Source: BS750m-G69 sp964441235 (lineage in GTDB: Bacteria > Fidelibacterota > UBA2242). Taken from it: 14,043 nt of DNA. The translations under genes were made by a program, and so were the position numbers. How positions within the stretch are numbered: the first letter of the stretch is position 1; every line of letters begins with the position of its first letter. Location: contig CAYTUQ010000072.1 of assembly GCA_964441235.1 (NCBI GenBank), positions 1 to 14,043 on the forward strand, in the 5' to 3' direction. Shown here piece after piece: positions 1-5,850 of the stretch. The notes beneath the pieces are model-generated. The model saw only the letters and a list, made by a program, of their open reading frames with translations. It was not told the origin of the DNA and did no database searches.

Positions 1-2
1 CT

Positions 3-62
3 CCAAACCTCATTGATCCGATTAGTCAAGAGATTATTAAACATATCGATGGAAATAAATAG
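3..62 (+). CDS. C-terminal end of an unidentified gene (partial)
   Basis: The third forward frame is open from the window edge to a TAG at 60-62 and reads as 19 residues ending in SQEIIKHIDGNK. The composition looks like real coding sequence, whereas frame 2 stops almost at once and frame 1 runs on with a less protein-like composition. If real, it would be the gene of the cassette that ends at attC1, or the last gene before the array. The fragment is too short to assign a family. Confidence 0.35.
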   Translation, partial: PNLIDPISQEIIKHIDGNK

Positions 63-115
63 GGGTGATGTCTGTAAATACTTATATTTGGTACACTAAT
101 GAGGATTCATTCTAA

Positions 116-195
116 TTGAAAAATGAAATTCAGCCCCGCCTGCCTCGCTATCGCGAAGCATTACGGGCAGGCCTAACCCCTCTTTTATTTTTCAA
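116..195. repeat. Nested imperfect palindrome between the partial gene and attC1
   Basis: The outer arms TTGAAAAAT (116-124) and ATTTTTCAA (187-195) are perfect reverse complements. Inside them, GCCTGCC (138-144) pairs with GGCAGGC (166-172), and a small TCGC/GCGA hairpin lies at 145-156. The GC-rich core is followed by a T-rich stretch, so this could be a Rho-independent terminator for the upstream gene. It could also be a short REP-like intergenic repeat. The rest of 63-270 holds no convincing ORF. Confidence 0.45.
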
Positions 196-270
196 AACGG
201 AAAAAATCAAAGTTACAAGAAAAGAAGAAAGCCTATTTAATGAATAAAAACGAAAAATATTTTGACCATC

Positions 271-374
271 GCCTAACAGCGGATAAAAGGCTCGGCTCTT
301 ACATAGCCTCGTTTAAAATTGCCTTCTTACAGACCGTATGGTCGGCAACTTCTTTTATCCGCAAATCGTTAGGC
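271..374 (+). other. attC site 1 (104 bp)
   Basis: R'' GCCTAAC (271-277) and R' GTTAGGC (368-374) are perfect reverse complements, and the match extends one base outward. Inner arms GCGGATAAAAG (279-289) and CTTTTATCCGC (352-362) also pair perfectly. The loop contains a small GACC/GGTC hairpin that site 2 lacks. The site is the left border of cassette A. Confidence 0.88.
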
Positions 375-403
375 GAAACGGCTGGCTTTGAAAAAGAGAA
401 AAA

Positions 404-1960
404 ATGAGCAATCAAAAAGTAAATTTCAAAACTGAAAAAGAACTCCAGAAGGCAGTCTTGCAGGAAAAGGCAAGAGGAACCCCTGACATAGAAATTGGGC
501 AAAAATATGGGGTTACATTTAGGTATATTGAAAAGCTTATTACCAAGTCACAAGGAGTCAACATTAGTTCCTTTAAGGTTTCTAAAAAAGTAAAAACTCT
601 TTACCCCAAAGACTTTAAAGAAGAGCAAACCACAGTCTGGAGTTTTAAGCAGAGAGGTAATTGGGCTACCCATAGTGGAGAATATAGAGGTAACTGGTCT
701 CCTTATATTCCACGGAATGTGATTCTAAAATATTCAGAACCCAACGAATTAGTTTTAGATTATTTCTGTGGTGCTGGAACAACTGCTGTAGAATGTAAAC
801 TTTTAGGCAGAAAGTGCATAGCCTTTGACATAAACGATAAAGTCATTGAACTAGCAAAGAAGAATATAAATTTTAGCATAGAAACCCAACAGTTGACTTT
901 GATTGAAGAAAAAAGCCATCCGAAGGTTTATGAACCCAAACTGTCGGTTGGTGATGCCAGAGATTTATCTTTTTTGCAAGATAACTCCGTAGATTTGATC
1001 TGTGCTCATCCTCCCTATGCAAACATTCTTCATTATACAGATACTAAAGAAGGTGATTTATCGTTTTTCGATATTGATGAATTTTTAAAAGAAATGGTTA
1101 AAATTGCTAAAGAAAGTTTCAGAGTGCTGAAGCCCGGAAGACAATGTGCCATCTTGATAGGAGATACCCGCAGAAAAAAACATGTAATTCCTTTAGGATT
1201 TAAACTTATAAATGTTTATCTGGATGCTGGTTTCAAATTAAGAGAACTTATTATCAAGAGGCAACATAATTGTAAGACAACAGGATTTTGGTATGCCAAT
1301 AGTATAAAATACAATTTTCTTCTTTTAGCTCATGAGTATCTCCCAATTTTTGAAAAACCTAAAATACCTATTCCTTTGAGTATAAGAGAGAGAGGAATAA
1401 ATTATGGTTTGGTTATTCCCACATTGGAGAAGCCTCTGCTTAAGAAAAAATTAGACGAACTTGAAACCACAACAGTATGGATTTTTCCGGAGAAGGATTT
1501 TGAAAAGTGTTTAAACAAGAATATAATTGATAGATATTCAAATGGGAGAGGTTATTCAACTATAACTTTTGTTTCTCATTTCAAGAATGAAATGAAATTT
1601 ACTGAAAGAAATATACAAAAGGGCAAGGAGCTACTTTTTATCAAGTCCCCATTTTTGAGTAGTAATCCTTCTTATGCAAATATTGAGTATTATTTAAAGG
1701 AATTAAAAAAAATTGTAGAGCAAGATTTGTCCCATATTAACAAGGGCGGATTTCTCGTAATCCAAACACAAGATTTAAGAATAGATGGATATATGGAACC
1801 GATGGCCAAAAGAGTGATGGATATGTTATCACTTGATAACTTATGGTTAAAAGAAATTGTATTTGTTACTAAAGAAGTAGAAAATTCTTGGACTCAAGGT
1901 ATGGACGAGTATTTGAATATAACCCATCAGTATTTACTTGTCTATGAGGTGGTAAGATGA
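404..1960 (+). CDS. DNA methyltransferase (N4-cytosine/N6-adenine type) with N-terminal HTH and degenerate second half
   Basis: This protein of 518 residues probably methylates an exocyclic amino group in DNA using S-adenosylmethionine. Residues 24-48 look like a helix-turn-helix. TTVWSF (76-81) and the motif X-like segment SPYIPRNVILKYS (99-111) lead into the SAM-binding motif I FCGAG (121-125), an acidic motif II at D142, GDAR (183-186) and catalytic motif IV HPPY (202-205). HPPY replaces the commoner SPPY/DPPY. The C-terminal half repeats the layout without motif I: TTVWIF (357-362), KSPF (414-417), GGFLVIQTQD (448-457) and a QYLLVYE strand near the end. This suggests an internal duplication or pseudodimer. 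It is the first gene of a four-gene cassette, 30 bp after attC1, and its TGA overlaps the next ATG. Its ribosome site is weak (AAAGAGAA). Methyltransferase identity is secure, but base and target sequence cannot be read. Confidence 0.9.
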   Translation: MSNQKVNFKTEKELQKAVLQEKARGTPDIEIGQKYGVTFRYIEKLITKSQGVNISSFKVSKKVKTLYPKDFKEEQTTVWSFKQRGNWATHSGEYRGNWSPYIPRNVILKYSEPNELVLDYFCGAGTTAVECKLLGRKCIAFDINDKVIELAKKNINFSIETQQLTLIEEKSHPKVYEPKLSVGDARDLSFLQDNSVDLICAHPPYANILHYTDTKEGDLSFFDIDEFLKEMVKIAKESFRVLKPGRQCAILIGDTRRKKHVIPLGFKLINVYLDAGFKLRELIIKRQHNCKTTGFWYANSIKYNFLLLAHEYLPIFEKPKIPIPLSIRERGINYGLVIPTLEKPLLKKKLDELETTTVWIFPEKDFEKCLNKNIIDRYSNGRGYSTITFVSHFKNEMKFTERNIQKGKELLFIKSPFLSSNPSYANIEYYLKELKKIVEQDLSHINKGGFLVIQTQDLRIDGYMEPMAKRVMDMLSLDNLWLKEIVFVTKEVENSWTQGMDEYLNITHQYLLVYEVVR

Positions 1961-2535
1961 AGAAGAACATATACACGCATGAAATAGAGTTAAACAATTT
2001 GCAAATTAAAAATAGGCCTCGTGAAGAGTTTAGAATCCTCTTGGAAAAAGTGAAGTATAGAGGCTATGAGATGGAACAATTAACAGACGGAAGGAAAATA
2101 GTCATAACAAAACCTGGCGGTAAATTTGTTTATGGTAAGGTTAAACGTGAAGACTTTATGGTTTGGGTTTATAATCCAAATAACTCAACTCTTTGGTTAA
2201 TCTCTCATAAAGATATATATGATGACCTTAAAGAAAAAGGGGAAGTTAATCCTAGAGAAACCATCAAAATAATAGATGCTCTTGAAAGAGTTTTTAATGG
2301 TGAAGAACCTAGCGATGTATTGAAAACTGCAAGATTAAATAATCCAACCGGAGAATTTCCAGAACTTTTGCTAAAAGCTTATAAATGGGTATGGGGACAA
2401 GAAGATTGTAATTATCCAGAGGGAAAAGTAAGAGCTATGTCTTGGGAAGGATGGAGGAAAGAACAAGGGAAATGGGTAAAAACAGGAAGTGGAATCGTTG
2501 ACCTCAGAAATAAATTGAGAAAAAGAGAAAGATGA
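1957..2535 (+). CDS. Uncharacterised cassette protein following the DNA methyltransferase
   Basis: This soluble protein of 192 residues has no signal peptide or membrane segment. I do not recognise its family. The N-terminal half is lysine/arginine-rich with predicted strands (KIVITKPGGKFVYGK near 48-62, then DFMVWVYNP near 66-74, then LWLISHKD). The C-terminal half is mainly helical with a tryptophan-rich stretch, and the extreme C-terminus is very basic. Its ATG overlaps the methyltransferase stop by 4 bp (ATGA), so translation is probably coupled and the two proteins made together. From this position it could be a restriction nuclease or a DNA-recognition partner. No PD-(D/E)xK, HNH or GIY-YIG motif is clear enough to claim, so that role is inference from context only. 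Confidence 0.75.
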   Translation: MKKNIYTHEIELNNLQIKNRPREEFRILLEKVKYRGYEMEQLTDGRKIVITKPGGKFVYGKVKREDFMVWVYNPNNSTLWLISHKDIYDDLKEKGEVNPRETIKIIDALERVFNGEEPSDVLKTARLNNPTGEFPELLLKAYKWVWGQEDCNYPEGKVRAMSWEGWRKEQGKWVKTGSGIVDLRNKLRKRER

Positions 2536-2536
2536 G

Positions 2537-3097
2537 ATGAATAACTTGGCTATAATAAGAAAACGGTGGAAGAAATTTGAGTTACCAATTGTATTCTACC
2601 ACACTACATTTGTAGAAAATTCAATCGCCGTCTTAAAACAACAAAAGATTATTGCAAATAAAGGTAATTCTATCTGCCAGTCAAAAAATGGATTTGTATC
2701 TTTGTCAGATAAGACAACCAAAGGAATTGTGGAGTTCTTCGGAAATGTTGTTTTTGAATTTCATGCAGTATCACTTTACATGAAAAACAAGTCAATTATT
2801 CCAAGAGATTACGGAATTTCAGAAGATGATATTGATAAATATGATGAACTGCCATTTTTTGAAAATGAATGGGTTGCTCCTGAGGAACTTAAATTTGATT
2901 TAGAGGATGTTAATAAAGTGATTTTCATAACGAGCCGAGATTTTAAAGGATCAACATTTGAAGATATTGTTAGAATATTAAAAAGCAAAGATATTAAATA
3001 TTGGTTCCTATCTGAAAAGTGGCTTCCAGATAATATACTCCCTGATACAACAAGATACTTCTTTAGAATTGAAAACTGGAGGAAATTTATACAATGA
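2537..3097 (+). CDS. Uncharacterised cassette protein, possible ADP-ribosyltransferase-like fold
   Basis: This soluble protein of 186 residues starts one base after the preceding stop. Its layout recalls the H-Y-E group of ADP-ribosyltransferase-like folds. A strand ends in YHTT (21-24), followed by a helix and a short basic turn. A strand 'FVSLS' (53-57) and a 'VVFEF' strand (71-75) come next, then an acidic FFENEWV (107-113) that could supply the catalytic glutamate. A strand DLEDVNKVIF (121-130) follows. This is a motif-level resemblance only, and several phage-resistance proteins share such a pattern. Whether it modifies a target, acts as a toxin or is an inactive fold cannot be decided from sequence. 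It is the third gene of the coupled cassette A operon, and its stop overlaps the next start by 4 bp. Confidence 0.72.
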   Translation: MNNLAIIRKRWKKFELPIVFYHTTFVENSIAVLKQQKIIANKGNSICQSKNGFVSLSDKTTKGIVEFFGNVVFEFHAVSLYMKNKSIIPRDYGISEDDIDKYDELPFFENEWVAPEELKFDLEDVNKVIFITSRDFKGSTFEDIVRILKSKDIKYWFLSEKWLPDNILPDTTRYFFRIENWRKFIQ

Positions 3098-3651
3098 GAA
3101 ATTTTGTTAGATTGCTAGAGACAATTTATTATTACTTGAAAGCATCTTATAAAATTTGGCGCGTTAAACGTGTTCAAGAAGATGACCTTGTATATACAAC
3201 TGGGGGAAATGTACGTATTGAAGTTTATCCTGGGAGTAAGCAACAATCCCCTTATGATTTCATTGTAAAATTCAGAGAACCAAATAAGCGGGAAAGAACA
3301 CCTGCTCATATTCATTTGATTGTAGAGATGTATGTTAAGCACGCTTTCAATCCATCGTTGACTCTAAAATTAAGAGAACACATTCTGAAAATGCTAAGTC
3401 AGGTTCAACCTGTAACTTCATTTCCGCCAACCCTTCAATACTTTAAGCCTGAACATGTCGAGCCATTGAAGGAATTGGATAAAGTCGGAGAATTTACAGT
3501 GGAATTTTTGCTTGTAGCAATAGAACTTGTGGCAATACAGGAAAGAACCAATTATCCGACAGGGACCGTAACTGAGAATTTGTATAAGAATTTTGGAGTT
3601 AAAGATAGGTTTTCAGTAATTCAAGGAGCGGTATGGAAAGGCAAGAAGTAA
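3094..3651 (+). CDS. Uncharacterised cassette protein, fourth gene of the methyltransferase operon
   Basis: This protein of 185 residues has a basic N-terminus (1-35) without a proper signal peptide. A strand-rich segment around GGNVRIEVYPG (37-47) and DFIVKFREPNKRERTPAHIH (55-74) is followed by helices. A second well-formed block lies near the C-terminus (QERTNYPTGTV, about 149-159). I do not recognise the family. The dense charged motif RERTPAHIH and the conserved-looking ERTNYP segment suggest an enzyme or nucleic-acid-binding protein rather than a structural one. Its ATG overlaps the preceding TGA by 4 bp. It ends 44 bp before attC2, so it is the last gene of cassette A. A restriction or effector role is inference from the operon alone. 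Confidence 0.75.
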   Translation: MRNFVRLLETIYYYLKASYKIWRVKRVQEDDLVYTTGGNVRIEVYPGSKQQSPYDFIVKFREPNKRERTPAHIHLIVEMYVKHAFNPSLTLKLREHILKMLSQVQPVTSFPPTLQYFKPEHVEPLKELDKVGEFTVEFLLVAIELVAIQERTNYPTGTVTENLYKNFGVKDRFSVIQGAVWKGKK

Positions 3652-3695
3652 CATGAAAAGTTGTACTATCTTTAATAAAAAAAGCCCGCCGCATC

Positions 3696-3782
3696 GCCTA
3701 ACAGCGGATAAAAGGCTCGGCTCTTACATAGCCTCGTTTAAAATTGCCTTCGGCAACTTCTCATATCCGCGGAACGTTAAGC
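3696..3782 (+). other. attC site 2 (87 bp)
   Basis: R'' GCCTAAC (3696-3702) pairs with R' GTTAAGC (3776-3782) with one mismatch, and inner arms GCGGATA and TATCCGC pair. The first 53 bases are identical to attC1. The two sites then differ by a 17-base segment present only in site 1, and by a few bases in the right arm. R'' matches the start of cassette A at 9/9 bases. Confidence 0.87.
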
Positions 3783-3920
3783 GAAACGGTGGCAAAGAAA
3801 GGGGGTGATGCAAAAGTAAATGGCGAGAATCCAATCAGAATCCGGGAGTTTATTATGGGTGGGATAAAATCCTTGGATTTGATTGGAAGAAAACCGTTAA
3901 ATAACACCGCCCAAAAAATA

Positions 3921-3926
3921 AGGAGG
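3921..3926 (+). promoter_or_regulatory. Strong ribosome binding site for the secreted cassette B protein
   Basis: A full AGGAGG lies 6 bases before ATG 3933 and decides the start against the longer upstream in-frame extension that runs into attC2. Confidence 0.8.
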
Positions 3927-3932
3927 TCATCT

Positions 3933-4415
3933 ATGAAAGGCAAAACCATAACAATGATAATGACATTAGTTGCAATCGTGGTGCTGGTGGGTAATCGAGG
4001 CGAACTAAAGGCGCAAGTCACTGGGATGCCTTCACAGGATCTTATGGAATTCTACACAGAATGGGCTGTATTATATCCCATGGCAGCATATATTCCAGCA
4101 TTGCTTGCCTATAACGAAATGCTTTACGAAGGTAAGAAAGTGACTGCTAATGAATGTGTCAAGTTTGACGAAGCAATTGGCTCAATTGCCAGTGTAATGA
4201 AAAAGGCATGGGCTGGAACTAAAGATGCAACGATAAGGAAAGAGATGCAACTTGCGGCAGATGCTTATATCAATGTATCCAAACTATATGCAGAATACCA
4301 TAAGACTGGTAAACAGGAGCACAAAGAAAAGGCAGGTAAATTGCTTGATAGTGCAGGTGAACATTGGGAGAAGGTTGGGAAATACATTGAAAGTAAGTTT
4401 GGAGGAGGAAAGTAG
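3933..4415 (+). CDS. Small secreted alpha-helical protein (cassette B)
   Basis: This protein of 160 residues has an N-terminal signal peptide. A short basic N-terminus and the hydrophobic stretch ITMIMTLVAIVVLV are followed by a probable cleavage near residue 27, after 'LKAQ', a style common in Bacteroidota-like bacteria. The mature part of about 133 residues is nearly all helix, rich in Lys, Glu, Ala and Tyr, with a Gly/Lys tail and one cysteine. No family is recognised. I chose ATG 3933 because AGGAGG sits at 3921-3926 and the signal peptide begins here. An in-frame TTG at 3744 would add 63 residues but lies inside attC2. The 150 bp between attC2 and this start hold no other convincing ORF. 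The protein is probably periplasmic or secreted, function unknown. Confidence 0.8.
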   Translation: MKGKTITMIMTLVAIVVLVGNRGELKAQVTGMPSQDLMEFYTEWAVLYPMAAYIPALLAYNEMLYEGKKVTANECVKFDEAIGSIASVMKKAWAGTKDATIRKEMQLAADAYINVSKLYAEYHKTGKQEHKEKAGKLLDSAGEHWEKVGKYIESKFGGGK

Positions 4416-4457
4416 ATAAAGTAGTCTGCTCGTCGGGAAACAAAATGCCACTGCATC

Positions 4458-4551
4458 GCCTAACACAGCATATACGCTGCGGGCTTACTTCTTGCCCTTT
4501 GGGACATTGCTCCCTTCGGTCACAACCTTGTATATGCTGGAAACGTTATAT
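4458..4551 (+). other. attC site 3 (94 bp)
   Basis: R'' GCCTAAC (4458-4464) faces R' GTTATAT (4545-4551). These two differ because R' belongs to the next cassette (C). Inner arms CAGCATATA (about 4466-4474) and TATATGCTG (4531-4539) are perfect reverse complements. R'' matches the start of cassette B at 8/9 bases. Confidence 0.85.
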
Positions 4552-4586
4552 GAAATTGTACTTATTCAGATAGGAGGTTTGTGGAA

Positions 4587-4940
4587 ATGAAAAATAAAAT
4601 AAAGATGTTACTGAAAAATCCGATGCGATTATCCAGAGAATTTATTAAGGATACATATTTTGACAGAAATAGGAGTTTGGGATCGGCATATTTTTTCCTT
4701 GCATACCACGGCCTCCTGGTCGCAGCTTTAATTGGAACAGTAATATTTGGTTTTGTTGGCTTAATTTGTTTAGCAGTATCTTGCCTGTTGTCATGGGTAG
4801 GGCTTGGAACTATTGTTGATAAAGTTATGTTATTCCCTTATATAGCTGCAACTGTCGGAATCTTATCATATTGTATTGCCCTTGGAGCAACAGAGGGTAT
4901 TAGGATGTATAAGGAATATTTGAGATTACCTCTTGATTGA
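4587..4940 (+). CDS. Small multi-pass membrane protein (cassette C)
   Basis: This protein of 117 residues has a basic amphipathic N-terminus (1-30) and three likely membrane segments near residues 33-51, 52-72 and 82-100. A short charged tail follows. No family is recognised. I prefer ATG 4587 to the in-frame GTG at 4581 because AGGAGG (4572-4577) lies 9 bases before the ATG but only 3 before the GTG. The reading frame stays open for 45 further codons after the TGA, to a TAA at 5076-5078, with protein-like content. The gene may therefore have been shortened by a nonsense mutation. It is the only clear gene of its cassette, and a membrane location is the only functional statement possible. Confidence 0.75.
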   Translation: MKNKIKMLLKNPMRLSREFIKDTYFDRNRSLGSAYFFLAYHGLLVAALIGTVIFGFVGLICLAVSCLLSWVGLGTIVDKVMLFPYIAATVGILSYCIALGATEGIRMYKEYLRLPLD

Positions 4941-5078
4941 CTAGAGAAAGTTTTGAATAGTCTTTCACCTGAGAAGAGGGACGAACTAATAGTCAAAATA
5001 AACGATTACATTTACAAAAGCGTAAATGTATTAATAAAAGAAACAGAGAGAGGAAAAGTCAATGTGCGGGAATGTTAA
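4941..5078 (+). other. In-frame coding-like extension after the cassette C stop codon
   Basis: Directly after the TGA (4938-4940) the same frame runs for 45 codons to a TAA. It includes the helix-like segment LSPEKRDELIVKINDYIYKS. The charged heptad-like composition looks like a cytoplasmic helix. It may be the lost C-terminus of the membrane protein, cut off by a nonsense mutation. Alternatively it is a separate 41-residue gene from TTG 4953, which has only a weak AGAGAAAG before it. Genome-wide TGA recoding is unlikely because other genes in the window end cleanly in TGA. Confidence 0.4.
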
Positions 5079-5111
5079 ACAAAAGATTATGAGCGAATAG
5101 ATCACAACTTC

Positions 5112-5195
5112 ATCTAACACGGTGTTTGTGGTTCGCTACGCTCACCCAAATGCTCGGCTTCGCCTCGCACTTCGTATGTCCGCAAAACGTTAGCG
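5112..5195 (+). other. attC site 4 (84 bp) with poorly matched arms
   Basis: R'' ATCTAAC (5112-5118) and an R' that starts GTTAGCG (5189-5195) are present. R'' matches the start of cassette C at 9/10 bases. The arms just inside (ACGGTGTTTGTGG against CGTATGTCCGC) pair badly. The left arm resembles attC5 and the right arm has the CCGC form of attC1 and attC2, which suggests a hybrid or decaying site. Confidence 0.72.
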
Positions 5196-5248
5196 GTTAT
5201 TGTAAAAAGACATAAAATAACAACAAAACATTACGGACGAAGGTAAAA

Positions 5249-5704
5249 ATGCGAGACAAACGATTTATTGCAGAACATCGGGGCGGACCTCTAAAAAAGG
5301 AGCAGCACTATCAGTTAATTAAATGGGCTTGCGACTGTGCGGAGCATATATTGCATCTCTTCGGTGAAAAAATAGATGAGCGATTAATAAATGCACTAAA
5401 TGTGGCTAAAGAGTGGAAAAAAGGAAATGCTTCAGTTGGAGACGCAAGAAAAACTTCATTAGATGCAATTGCGGTAGCAAACGAATCTTCAAACCCGACT
5501 GCAATTTCAGTGTCTCGTTCTGTTGGACACGCGGTTGCAACTGCTCATATGGCTGACCATTCATTAGGAGCAGCATTGTATGCTTTGAAGGCCGTGAAAA
5601 ATGCGGGTAAATCAACAGATTCAGAAAGAAAATGGCAAGATGAACAATTGCCATCAGAAATTAAGGAGCTTGTCCTAACTGCAAGGAAAAGCAGAAATAT
5701 TTAA
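5249..5704 (+). CDS. Imm5-like putative immunity protein (cassette D)
   Basis: This protein of 151 residues resembles the small soluble helical family annotated as 'putative immunity protein' (Imm5-like). Recognisable blocks are RGGPL (11-15), WACDCAEHILHLF (26-38), an Ala-rich linker, and GHAVATAHMADHSLGAALYA (93-112). The C-terminal block is W129 followed by EQLPSEIKELVL (132-143). Length and block order fit the family. Such proteins are thought to protect against polymorphic toxins of competing bacteria, but the partner and mechanism are not known here. No toxin gene is present, so this would be an orphan immunity gene carried as a cassette. The ATG lies 53 bp after attC4 with a modest GGACGAAGG-type ribosome site. 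Family assignment is from remembered pattern and fairly firm; the biological role is inferred. Confidence 0.8.
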   Translation: MRDKRFIAEHRGGPLKKEQHYQLIKWACDCAEHILHLFGEKIDERLINALNVAKEWKKGNASVGDARKTSLDAIAVANESSNPTAISVSRSVGHAVATAHMADHSLGAALYALKAVKNAGKSTDSERKWQDEQLPSEIKELVLTARKSRNI

Positions 5705-5743
5705 AAAGATAATGAAACTGATGGACAAAAAAGAACAACGAAC

Positions 5744-5817
5744 CGCTAACAGCGTGTTTGCGATGCTTCGCTAAATCCGTCAGCTGACGGACTTCTCAAA
5801 CACGCAAAACGTTATAC
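5744..5817 (+). other. attC site 5 (74 bp)
   Basis: R'' CGCTAAC (5744-5750) matches the start of cassette D at 10/10 bases, including two bases further out. R' is GTTATAC (5811-5817). Inner arms GCGTGTTTG (5752-5760) and CAAACACGC (5797-5805) pair perfectly. The loop carries a 16 bp perfect palindrome, TCCGTCAGCTGACGGA (5776-5791). Confidence 0.87.
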
Positions 5818-5850
5818 GCAATTGGTCGCAAATAAATAAGAAGGGTTTAT

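Noticed and set aside
299..502. ORF of 67 residues on the - strand over attC1 and the methyltransferase start
   Set aside because: It overlaps the attC palindrome and a secure gene, has low-complexity Phe-rich content and no ribosome site.
3744..3932. 63-residue N-terminal extension of the secreted cassette B protein
   Set aside because: It would start at TTG inside attC2. AGGAGG plus a signal peptide place the start at 3933.
4581..4586. GTG start for the cassette C membrane protein
   Set aside because: It lies only 3 bases after AGGAGG. ATG 4587 has normal spacing.
4938..4940. Genome-wide TGA recoding
   Set aside because: The methyltransferase and other intact genes end properly in TGA, so a local nonsense mutation or a separate small gene is likelier.
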